Positions 47,407-55,131 of a DNA stretch of 64,000 nt are shown piece after piece; the stretch's first letter is position 1; each line of letters starts with the position of its first letter. The stretch is from assembly GCA_963726315.1 (NCBI GenBank), contig CAVSBZ010000004.1, positions 124,001 through 188,000 on the forward strand, given 5' to 3'. The notes below the pieces were generated by a model. The model was not told where the DNA came from. It saw only the letters and a list, made by a program, of their open reading frames with translations, and did no database searches. Origin of the DNA: FEB-25 sp963726315. GTDB taxonomy: Bacteria; Chloroflexota; Anaerolineae; Anaerolineales; UBA4823. The position numbers were made by a program, and so were the translations under genes.

Positions 47407-48678
47407 TTACTCTTCGACCGTGATCGGTTTTGGATGGTCCTGTAAAATGAAGACCAGTACGAACAGCGTCGCAACTGCCCCCATTGAGGTAACCAGGAAT
47501 GTTGCCTGGTAACTCACCGCATCGGCAAGCCACCCTGCGAGGATCGGGATGATAAATGCAGTCGGCGCAATCAAGGTGTTTGCCAATCCGATGTAGGATG
47601 CTTTCTCGTGGGGTTTCCCGTACTCCTGGATCATTGGCAGTGCAATCGTCCATATACCTACATATGCCATCCCAGCCAGCGCATAAGCCAGATAAAACCA
47701 CTCGATCGACGGAGCCCAGATTGTGATTCCAGCGCTTAATGCCGCTGCAACCATCCCCAAAGCCATCACCCCCCGGTGGTTCCAGTGATCTCCCAGCCAG
47801 CCCATGATCGGGTTGAGTATGGTCTGTGATATATACAAGATTGCCCCTAATATTCCGACCGTCGCGGCATTCACCCCGTAAAACTCCACCGCGTAGACGG
47901 TGTAGAAAGCAAAGCCAGCTGTCCCTAGCTGTGCCAGTATCCTTGCCCCCACAAACCACCTGAAATTAGCATCCCGGCGAAGGATGGACCGGATATCACG
48001 CCAGAAATCTTTTCTTTCTATTCCGCTTGCTGCCGCCGGGGTTTCCGCTTCGCGAGTTGAGCTGAGCGCAATGAATGACACGAAAAAAGCACCTACTGCC
48101 AGCAGGAAGCATATGCTGAAACCTGCGTTAGGCGCATTATTTTGCAGCACGGTCCCGGCAATAAACACCCCAATGGCGCCAAGGAATGTGCTGGCTGCGG
48201 TTTGTGTGCCGAAGAATACCCCCCACCGCTCGCGCGGGATGATTTTCCCGATCATATTCTGCCAGGGGTTGGCTGCCATGCCGCCTCCAAACCCCTGCCA
48301 GACAAGCAAGGCGAAGGTTAAAAATAAGGCGATGCTGGGTCCTATCCTAGGGACAAACCACGCTACCATTGCCAGCCCCAAAAACGGCACCCGTTCGTGG
48401 ATGGTCCAAAACATCACCATCGGCTTGTACCGCTTCAGCTGCGACACTCTCTGGGCGGTAAAGACTTGCGGCAGGTACCAGCCTACCGTGTGGATCGCCG
48501 GTATCAAGCCAATCAGGACGGCTGAATGGGTTAGTGTGCTGACGAAAAGAGGTAGGATCGTGGATAACGAGGCAAATCCTAGCGCCATACCAAAAAAACC
48601 ACCATCCATCACGTTGACGGCAAAGTTGAATGGCAAGTCCTTGGCTTGTTTAATGAGTGCTGGGTTTAGTGTTACCAC
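47407..48678 (-). CDS. MFS transporter
   Basis: 423 residues if started at GTG 48678 (VTLNPALIKQAKDLPFNF). The open frame reaches 48759, but that part contains a 9-bp inverted repeat and looks like leader. Twelve membrane segments are visible. Motifs include PFLGLAMVAWFVPRIGPS, GKIIPRERWGVFFGTQTAASTFLGAIG and GDHWNHRG. It resembles the sugar/melibiose-like MFS group more than drug pumps, but the substrate is unknown. The start is the least certain part: GGAG lies 12 bases before the GTG. Confidence 0.8.
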   Translation of the reverse strand: MVTLNPALIKQAKDLPFNFAVNVMDGGFFGMALGFASLSTILPLFVSTLTHSAVLIGLIPAIHTVGWYLPQVFTAQRVSQLKRYKPMVMFWTIHERVPFLGLAMVAWFVPRIGPSIALFLTFALLVWQGFGGGMAANPWQNMIGKIIPRERWGVFFGTQTAASTFLGAIGVFIAGTVLQNNAPNAGFSICFLLAVGAFFVSFIALSSTREAETPAAASGIERKDFWRDIRSILRRDANFRWFVGARILAQLGTAGFAFYTVYAVEFYGVNAATVGILGAILYISQTILNPIMGWLGDHWNHRGVMALGMVAAALSAGITIWAPSIEWFYLAYALAGMAYVGIWTIALPMIQEYGKPHEKASYIGLANTLIAPTAFIIPILAGWLADAVSYQATFLVTSMGAVATLFVLVFILQDHPKPITVEE

Positions 48679-48722
48679 TTCTCGGAAATTCTCCAGCGGT
48701 GAAGTGTACCATAATGTAACCG

Positions 48723-48752
48723 GGTCTCGAGCACGCCAACCGTCTCGAGACC
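48723..48752. repeat. Inverted repeat upstream of the MFS gene
   Basis: GGTCTCGAG at 48723-48731 and CTCGAGACC at 48744-48752 form perfect 9-bp arms with a 12-base spacer. It could be an operator or an mRNA hairpin between the ferritin-like gene and the MFS gene. Confidence 0.55.
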
Positions 48753-48781
48753 TTGGCATAATTTTCTAAATTATGCTAACT

Positions 48782-49275
48782 CTATCCACCCCAGGGCATT
48801 TTGGAATATTCTTCCATAGCTCGATCGTAAAAATGCTTGAATAGCCGCTCGTGCCCGCGTTCCCATTGGGATAGCATGGTCAATACCCGCTTTGCATCCC
48901 CCTCTGATTGGGCTGCGCTGGATTCGTAAAACTCCGCGAAGTCCCGCTCGATCAGAAATGCCATGCGTAGCACGGGCAAGTCAGGCACCATCGCTTCAGC
49001 CACCTTCTGGTCGATGATTTCCGATTGTGCTCGCTGCGAAAAAATCCCGCCTGTTCCAGCTGCGTACCTGGGTCAATGCTCCCAGTTTGCCCCGCATCCA
49101 ATGCTGCGATTTGGTATTGGATGAAATCGATGTGCTTTTGTTCCTCCCCTGCCAGCTGCTGGAAAGCTTCAACTGCGGCTGCTTCATTCAACCGTTTGGC
49201 GTTCTCTTCAAAAAAACGCTTGCCTTCATACTCACGACTTAACGCGTATTCAAATATTTTCCGGGTATCCATCAA
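48782..49275 (-). CDS. Ferritin-like diiron protein, with a one-base frame disruption
   Basis: Two ferritin-like helical pairs. The first half has Y-E-G-K-R-F-F-E-E and E-E-Q-K-H (E-x2-H metal motif). The second half has E-R-D-F-A-E-F-Y-E and W-E-R-G-H-E-R. Read literally the first part drifts out of frame after QAGFFRSEH. Adding one base to the run of six A at 49039-49044 (T on the coding strand) gives QAGFFSQRAQSEIIDQKVAEAMVPDLPVL and a 164-residue protein. Rubrerythrin-like role in oxidative stress or iron handling is possible. No C-terminal rubredoxin domain. Lies directly after fdhA. Confidence 0.8.
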
Positions 49276-49291
49276 TACCTTTCTGTGGGCT

Positions 49292-52057
49292 TTAAACCAC
49301 GCTTACCTTTACCGCGCAGACTTTATATTCAGGGATCTTGGAAACAGGGTCGAGGGCTGCAATGGTCAGCTCATTTGCCGATGCATCTGGAAAATGGAAA
49401 TTGGCATACACCATCCCCGGGGGCACTCGGTCGGTCACCCACGCTTCCGCCTCGATACTGCCTCGCCTCGAGCTCACCCGTACTCGCTTGTGTCCGTTCA
49501 ACCCAAGTCTAACAGCATCCTCCGGATTCACTTCAATTAAGGCTTCCCCGTAGATTTCCAACAAACCTTTCGCACGGCGTGTCATCTCGCCTCCGTGCCA
49601 GTGGTACAACACTCTACCGGTGCTCAACAGCATCGGGTAATCATCGTCAGGTAGTTCTGCCGGGGGGACATGCTCGATGGGAGTAAATTTCCCTAGTCCA
49701 CGTGCAAACTGTCCAATGTGCAGGATCGGCGTCCCAGGATGGGTCAGGTCTCTCACTGGCCATTGTAATTGCTCGCCGCGTTCCAGCCGTGAATAGCTCA
49801 CCCCAGCATAACTCGGGGTTAATGCAGCCACCTCGTCCATAATCTGCGCCGGGTCAGTGTAGTTCCAACCGGAGTGCACCGCTGGATTCACCCGCCGCTC
49901 ACCCTCTCCAAGGACTCGTTTCGCCACCTCGCTGATGATCCACCAATCAGGAAGTGCTTCACCTGTTGGTTCAATTGCCCTATGCACCATCTGCACCCGT
50001 CGTTCTGTGTTCGTGAACGTCCCGGTTTTTTCGGCAAAACTGACCCCCGGTAGGAGCACATCTGCATACTCCGCAGTCTCCGTTGGGAAAATTTCCTGTA
50101 ACACAGTAAATTCACATTTTTCGAGGCAATGCCTGATATGGGCTGAATCCGGATCGCTCATTACCGGGTCTTCCCCAAGGATATATAGTGCCTTTATCTT
50201 ATCTTCGCCCGCCGCAGGGATCATCTCTGTCACCGTCATCCCTACCTTATCGGGCAGAGTCACTCCCCAGGCTGCCTCAAATTTCCTCCTGGCGGCCTCC
50301 ACGGTGACGGTTTGATATCCTGGATATACATTGGGCAGGCCACCCATATCGCACGCCCCTTGAACGTTATTTTGCCCGCGCAGTGGGTTGACCCCGCCTC
50401 CGGGTATCCCGATGTTGCCCAGCAGCATCTGCAGGTTAGCCAGGTCCATCACATTGCGCACTCCCACGATGTGCTGGGTGATGCCCATCGCCCACAACAC
50501 TGCCATCGGTTTATTAAGCGCCAGGATTTCAGCCGCCTGGTACAGCTGTTCAGCGGGCACTCCGGTAATTGCTTCCGTTTTTTCAGGAGTGTAGCCTTCC
50601 ACCACAGCCTTGAATTCCTCAAAGCCTTCTGTTCTCTCCTCAATGAATGTCTTATCCTGCCAACCCTTCTCAAGGATAATATGCATCATCCCGTTGATCA
50701 AGGCGATATCCGTCCCCGGTTTATGCCTCAAATGCAGCGATGCAAATTCGACCATGTCAATCTTGCGTGGGTCTGCAACCACTAATTTCAACCCTCGCCG
50801 CAAGACTGCCTGGCGGATCATCGTACCGAAAACCGGGTGCTGCTCGGTGGTATTTGAGCCGATGATCAACATCGCCGCTGCCTGATTGGCAACATCCTTC
50901 ATTGAATTTGTCATCGCTCCTGAGCCATAGGACGCGGCCAGACCGGCCACAGTGCTGGAGTGTCAGAGACGGGCACAGTGGTCGATGTTATTCGTCCCCA
51001 TCACCTGCCGGGCAAGTTTATTCATCAGGTAGTTTTCTTCGTTGGTGCATTTGGCAGAGGTGAGCACGCCCACACTATCTGGACCATGGGTATCCCGCGT
51101 CTCCCGCAGCTTGTCGGCTGTAATTTTAAGTGCCGTCTCCCATTCTACTTCCACCCAATTCCCCCGCTCCCCATTATTACGCACACCCCCCTCCAACAGG
51201 TACTGGCGTACCCTGGGCTTCCTTAGCCGTTCTGGATGGTGGATGTAATCATACCCATAGCGCCCCTTGACGCATAATGCCATTCCATTTACAGGTGCGT
51301 CCGGGTTCGAGCTCACCCCGATCACGTGCCCATTTTTCACGTTCAGGTCGAATTGGCATCCCACCCCACAATATGAGCAGGTAGTGGTCACCTTGCTCAC
51401 CTGATGCGCCCTTCCCAATCCATACGATAATTTATCGCTCAATGCCCCCGTCGGGCAGTATGCTGAACATTGCCCGCAGCTCTCACAGCGTGCTTCGAGC
51501 ATGGTTGTATCTGCACCGGCAACAATCTTCTCTTCAAATCCGCGGTACGCCACACCCCACACGAACCGTCCTTGCACCTCGGCGCAAGCCAGCACACACC
51601 GCCGGCATAGAATGCATTTGTTGAAATCCACACGCACAAATGGGTTCGGGTCACTGTCCATTGGGTATCGCTTGCCTTTGCTGCCCCACTTTGGCACTTC
51701 CACCTGGTAGTCATATGCCAGATCTTGTAGCTCACACGATCCGCTTAAATCACACACCAGGCAGTCTTGCGGATGGTTCGCCAGCATCAGCTCGAGGGTC
51801 AGGCGGCGTGACCGTACCACTCTCTCACTGTGGGTCTGCACCACCATTCCTTCCCACACGTTGGTTACACAGGCAGCCTGCAAGAAGCGCTGACCCTGCA
51901 CTTCGACCACGCAGATCCTGCAGTTTCCCGTCGGGGTCAGGTCGCGATGGTAGCACAGCGTTGGAATGGTCAGGCCATTCTGTCGTGCTGCCTGCAGTAA
52001 CCCCGTTCCCTCCTCCACCTCAATCAATTTCCCATCAATGGTCAGCCGAACAGTCAT
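49292..52057 (-). CDS. fdhA: Selenocysteine-containing formate dehydrogenase, catalytic subunit
   Basis: Oxidises formate to CO2 (or reverse) at a bis-MGD Mo/W centre. 921 residues with Sec at 365, encoded by in-frame TGA (plus-strand 50963-50965): N-I-D-H-C-A-R-L-U-H-S-S-T-V-A-G. The N-terminus is NuoG-like: [2Fe-2S] (CYHRDLTPTGNCRIC), the HPQDCLVCDLSGSC cluster, then two [4Fe-4S] sites (CILCRRCVLAC, CESCGQCSAYC). The catalytic part starts CSYCGVGC. Frame is unbroken across the TGA, and a SECIS-like hairpin follows. ATG 52057 is preferred over TTG 52084, because AGGAG fits it. The long N-terminus and the adjacent NuoE-NuoF fusion indicate a cytoplasmic NAD+-linked enzyme; electron bifurcation is possible but unproven. 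Confidence 0.93.
50934..50965 (-). promoter_or_regulatory. UGA selenocysteine codon and SECIS-like hairpin in fdhA
   Basis: Twelve bases after the TGA, GTGGCC (50950-50945) pairs with GGCCGC (50939-50934), including one G-U pair, around the loop GGTCT. The loop and spacing match the known fdhF SECIS of enterobacteria, where the bulged/loop GGUCU contacts SelB. This explains the in-frame UGA. Confidence 0.88.
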
Positions 52058-52087
52058 AGGTATCATTCTCCTGACAAAACTCAACCA

Positions 52088-53821
52088 CTAAGCCGGATTC
52101 TCGGCAGCTCTGAATACCATGCTGAATTGGCTCAGTGCTGACCGGATCGGTGTCGGGACGGATTGCCCCAACCCGCAGAACGATGAGTCGAACATCACAT
52201 CTGCCAGACCTTCCAGCTCATCCACGTCGCCCGGTTTCCCTTCGCCAGCAGCCATCCTCGCCAGGATCTCATGCGCCCGGTGGGTACCCACCCGGCAGGG
52301 AGTGCACTTTCCACATGATTCGTTGGCGAAGAAATGCAGCAGCTCCCTGAGGAATGCCACCGGCGATACGCTTTGGTCGCAGATCAAGAAGGCTCCAGCA
52401 CCAAGCGAGACACCCCTGGCACCAGATGCATAATCGATGGGAATATTCATCAGCGCTTCGCCTACAATCGTCCCCGCCGCGCCACCCGTCAGCGCAAAGT
52501 TGAATTTCGATCCTTCCCTCATCCCGCCGCCGATATCATCGATGATCTGCCGCAGGGTAAGTCCGAACGGAGCTTCGAACAACCCCGGTCGCTTGATATG
52601 TCCCAGGAGCATATATAGCTTCGTCCCTGGTATAGCTGCCCCGGAGAGCGAGCGGTACCAGTTTGCCCCATTCAGGATGATCGCAGGCACAGCCGCGAAT
52701 AACTCAACATTGTTCACCAACGTTGGCAGACCGTGATACCCGAATGTGGGTGGGTACGGTGGACGCGTACGCGGCTCACCCCGCTTGCCCTCCAGGCTCT
52801 CGATCAGAGCGGTTTCCTCTCCGCAGATATACGCCCCTGCACCCAGGTGCACGTGGATGTGGAATGAATAGTCGCTTTCTTGGATGTATTCGCCCAGCCA
52901 GCCTGCCTTTTCGGCTTCCTCGATCGCATGCCTCAAGCGTTTAGCCTGGCTCACGTACTCGCCTCGGATGTAAATAAAGGCTTCCTGTGCTCCGCAGGCA
53001 TATCCAGCCACCGCCATACCTTCCAAGATCTGGTGGGGGTTGGTATCGATTAACACCCTGTCTTTGAAGATTAACGGTTCTGATTCATCTGCGTTGCACA
53101 CGATATACTTTATCGCCCGCTTTGCCTGGGCGACAAAACGCCATTTTCGTCCCACCGGGAAACCTGCCCCGCCTCGTCCGGACAATCCGGATGCTTCCAC
53201 CTCGCTCAACACTGCTTCCGGGGTTTGGCTTAATGCCACCTTCAACGCCTGGTAAGCTCCATGCTCCAAAGCAGACGTAATCGAATCGGGATTGATGCTG
53301 CCTGCATTCGCCATCATCAACCGCAGCTCCCCCTTACGTGGTTGCTGGTAATCCGTTGGCTGGCCTCTCCATCCGGTCGCAATTTGACCTGCGCCTCCTT
53401 GAAAAACCGGTCCAGCCTGTTGCCCGTTGACCAGTATTGCAGGAGCCCGATCACACAACCCTAAACAGCTTGTCCGCCCCACCTTCCAATCAGGTTTTGC
53501 TGCAAAAGTCTGTTCAATATCATGCCGGGTATCGCCTCCGTCGCATAACCAGCACACCGGTCCATCACACACTTTGACCTCATTTTCTACTTTTTCATTC
53601 AGGTTCAGCATGGAATAAAATGAGGCCACTCCAAACGCAGTCGCAGGCGGAGTCTTTGTGACTCGGCCGATATCTGTTATGGCATCTGACTCCAGGTTTC
53701 CCCGCACTTCCTGCAGCTCGCTCAGCATCTCCAGGATTGCCTCAGGGTTATTCTGGTGTTTATTCACCAGCTCACTGATCTGGGCATCGATCGGTCGGTG
53801 CTTGATGATTTTATTGGTCAT
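52088..53821 (-). CDS. fdhB: NAD-linked formate dehydrogenase diaphorase subunit (NuoE-NuoF fusion)
   Basis: 577 residues joining two modules. Residues 1-150 are NuoE-like thioredoxin fold with a [2Fe-2S] site (CDGPVCWLC... CLGLC). Residues 165-577 are NuoF-like: GLSGRGGAGFPVGRKW for NADH/FMN, GAGAYICGEETALIESLEGKRGEPRTRPP, and the [4Fe-4S] site CGKCTPCR with a later FCGLG. It passes electrons between FdhA and NAD(H). Such HoxF-like fusions occur in soluble formate dehydrogenases and hydrogenases. It overlaps fdhD by ATGA and ends 30 bases before the fdhA start. The symbol is by role only. Confidence 0.9.
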   Translation of the reverse strand: MTNKIIKHRPIDAQISELVNKHQNNPEAILEMLSELQEVRGNLESDAITDIGRVTKTPPATAFGVASFYSMLNLNEKVENEVKVCDGPVCWLCDGGDTRHDIEQTFAAKPDWKVGRTSCLGLCDRAPAILVNGQQAGPVFQGGAGQIATGWRGQPTDYQQPRKGELRLMMANAGSINPDSITSALEHGAYQALKVALSQTPEAVLSEVEASGLSGRGGAGFPVGRKWRFVAQAKRAIKYIVCNADESEPLIFKDRVLIDTNPHQILEGMAVAGYACGAQEAFIYIRGEYVSQAKRLRHAIEEAEKAGWLGEYIQESDYSFHIHVHLGAGAYICGEETALIESLEGKRGEPRTRPPYPPTFGYHGLPTLVNNVELFAAVPAIILNGANWYRSLSGAAIPGTKLYMLLGHIKRPGLFEAPFGLTLRQIIDDIGGGMREGSKFNFALTGGAAGTIVGEALMNIPIDYASGARGVSLGAGAFLICDQSVSPVAFLRELLHFFANESCGKCTPCRVGTHRAHEILARMAAGEGKPGDVDELEGLADVMFDSSFCGLGQSVPTPIRSALSQFSMVFRAAENPA

Positions 53822-54501
53822 GCTTCCTCACTAGTCAGGTGATCTCCGAACGTGACGTGCTCGATCTTCTCTGCGTGCGTATATACGGTAAACCTGTCCC
53901 GGCGTGCATATCCGATCAGGGTAATACCCAGCTCATCCGCCATTCTGACTGATAAGCTGCTCGGAGATGTGCGGGATATTACCACCTCTGCCCCTATGCG
54001 CCCGGCTTTTTGGATCATCTCGGAGCTGATCCTCCCGGTGGTCAGAATGATTTGCCTTTCAGGGTGAATCCGTTCCATAATGAATCGCCCGGCGATTTTA
54101 TCCAGTGTGTTATGCCTGCCGATATCCTCTGCCGCGATGACGATCTTATCTCCATCGCTCAGCGCTGAGGTATGCACCCCGCCCGACTCTCGATAAAGAT
54201 CCTGCACCTCACTAAGCAGCTCGATCAATTCTCCCACTTTTTCACCAGCTAGCCAGGTCCCTCCTTTTGTGTCTGCGTTTCCCACCTGCAGGGGCTTGTT
54301 TCCCACGGATGTCTCACCACCCGAGCAGCCGGTGGTCCGCGCCCAGTTCTCCGGTTTTTTTACTGAACGGTTTAGCCACACATCAATGTTGGTTTCCTCA
54401 GGGCACACCCTCACACTGGCTACTTCGTCCATCGTCTCGATAACTTCTTCGTTATATAAGAACCCTATCGCCAGGGCTTCGAGGTCGGTGGGTGTGCACA
54501 T
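53818..54501 (-). CDS. fdhD: Formate dehydrogenase accessory sulfurtransferase FdhD
   Basis: FdhD passes sulfur from IscS to the Mo cofactor, which formate dehydrogenase needs to be active. The core motifs are MCTPTDLEALAIGFLYNEEVI, the GCSGG loop (T-T-G-C-S-G-G; usually Cys-x-x-Cys or Cys-Gly), GGVHTSALSDGD, EDIGRHNTLDKIAGR and TTGRISSEM. The annotated ATG gives 227 residues, shorter than usual. The same frame stays open upstream to about 54630 and encodes the expected N-terminus (IVQSYKAGQWEESGK...LTVNNELWLTF), but it has no ATG, GTG or TTG. The real start is thus unclear: perhaps ATT or ATA near 54606-54615, or an error there. Confidence 0.9.
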   Translation of the reverse strand: MCTPTDLEALAIGFLYNEEVIETMDEVASVRVCPEETNIDVWLNRSVKKPENWARTTGCSGGETSVGNKPLQVGNADTKGGTWLAGEKVGELIELLSEVQDLYRESGGVHTSALSDGDKIVIAAEDIGRHNTLDKIAGRFIMERIHPERQIILTTGRISSEMIQKAGRIGAEVVISRTSPSSLSVRMADELGITLIGYARRDRFTVYTHAEKIEHVTFGDHLTSEEA

Positions 54502-54630
54502 AAACGTCAGCCATAGCTCATTATTTACCGTCAGACCAACCGACTGCTCGGCGATAATATTTTTCCCGCTTTCCTCCCATTGACCCGCCTTGTAGGACTG
54601 TACAATTGAAGATATTCTTTTGCTCTGCGC

Positions 54631-55131
54631 TCATACCAGGTTTTTGACCATTCGCCAGGCGGGCTCATGCATATCGATACGCCTGCCTTTATCATCGATA
54701 TACGACCAATATCCCGGGTCTGATCCTGCAACAGTGTATCCCAGCCGTTCGTAAAACCGCCTGGCAGCATGGTTATCCTGCCCCACGTTCAGGGTCACTT
54801 GCTGGAATTTACGCTGGCACAGGTCATCTTCGATCCTACGCATGATTTGGGTTCCAATCCCTCGGTTCCGATATTTGGGCTTGACCCTGAATCCGTAAAT
54901 ATATGCCCGTATAGCCCCATCTGCCAGCTCGGGGCGGTTTCTTCTAAGCGACACAAAACATTGACCGATCAAACCAGATCCATGAACCTCGGCAATCCAG
55001 ATTAATGCCGCCCCCTGCTCAACCATCATGAAGGTATCTGCGTACAGGCGCCGGAAGTGTGTGTATTCCCCGTCCCATTCAAGCGCAGCCAGGTCAGCTT
55101 TTTCAGCTTGACGGATGAAGACCGGGTTCAT
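54631..55131 (-). CDS. GNAT-family N-acetyltransferase
   Basis: 166 residues. The acetyl-CoA-binding motif A is present (YGFRVKPKYRNRGIGTQIMRRIEDD, with R-x-R-G-I-G), followed by VTLNVGQDNHAARRFYERLGYTVAG. The acceptor cannot be predicted; the layout resembles RimI-like or small-molecule acetyltransferases. Its start overlaps the end of the DHH-CBS-nucleotidyltransferase gene by 29 bases, so the two are cotranscribed. Confidence 0.85.
   Translation of the reverse strand: MNPVFIRQAEKADLAALEWDGEYTHFRRLYADTFMMVEQGAALIWIAEVHGSGLIGQCFVSLRRNRPELADGAIRAYIYGFRVKPKYRNRGIGTQIMRRIEDDLCQRKFQQVTLNVGQDNHAARRFYERLGYTVAGSDPGYWSYIDDKGRRIDMHEPAWRMVKNLV

Noticed and set aside
47198..47959. 253-residue minus-strand open frame overlapping both MFS genes
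   Set aside because: It is out of frame with two well-supported transporters, rich in Gly, Arg, Cys and Asp, and has no membrane segments. It is a by-product of their coding sequence.
49292..50950. Separate 552-residue formate dehydrogenase gene starting at 50950
   Set aside because: It is in the same frame as the upstream part, separated only by TGA. The supposed start codon is inside the SECIS-like stem. It is the C-terminal part of the selenoprotein.
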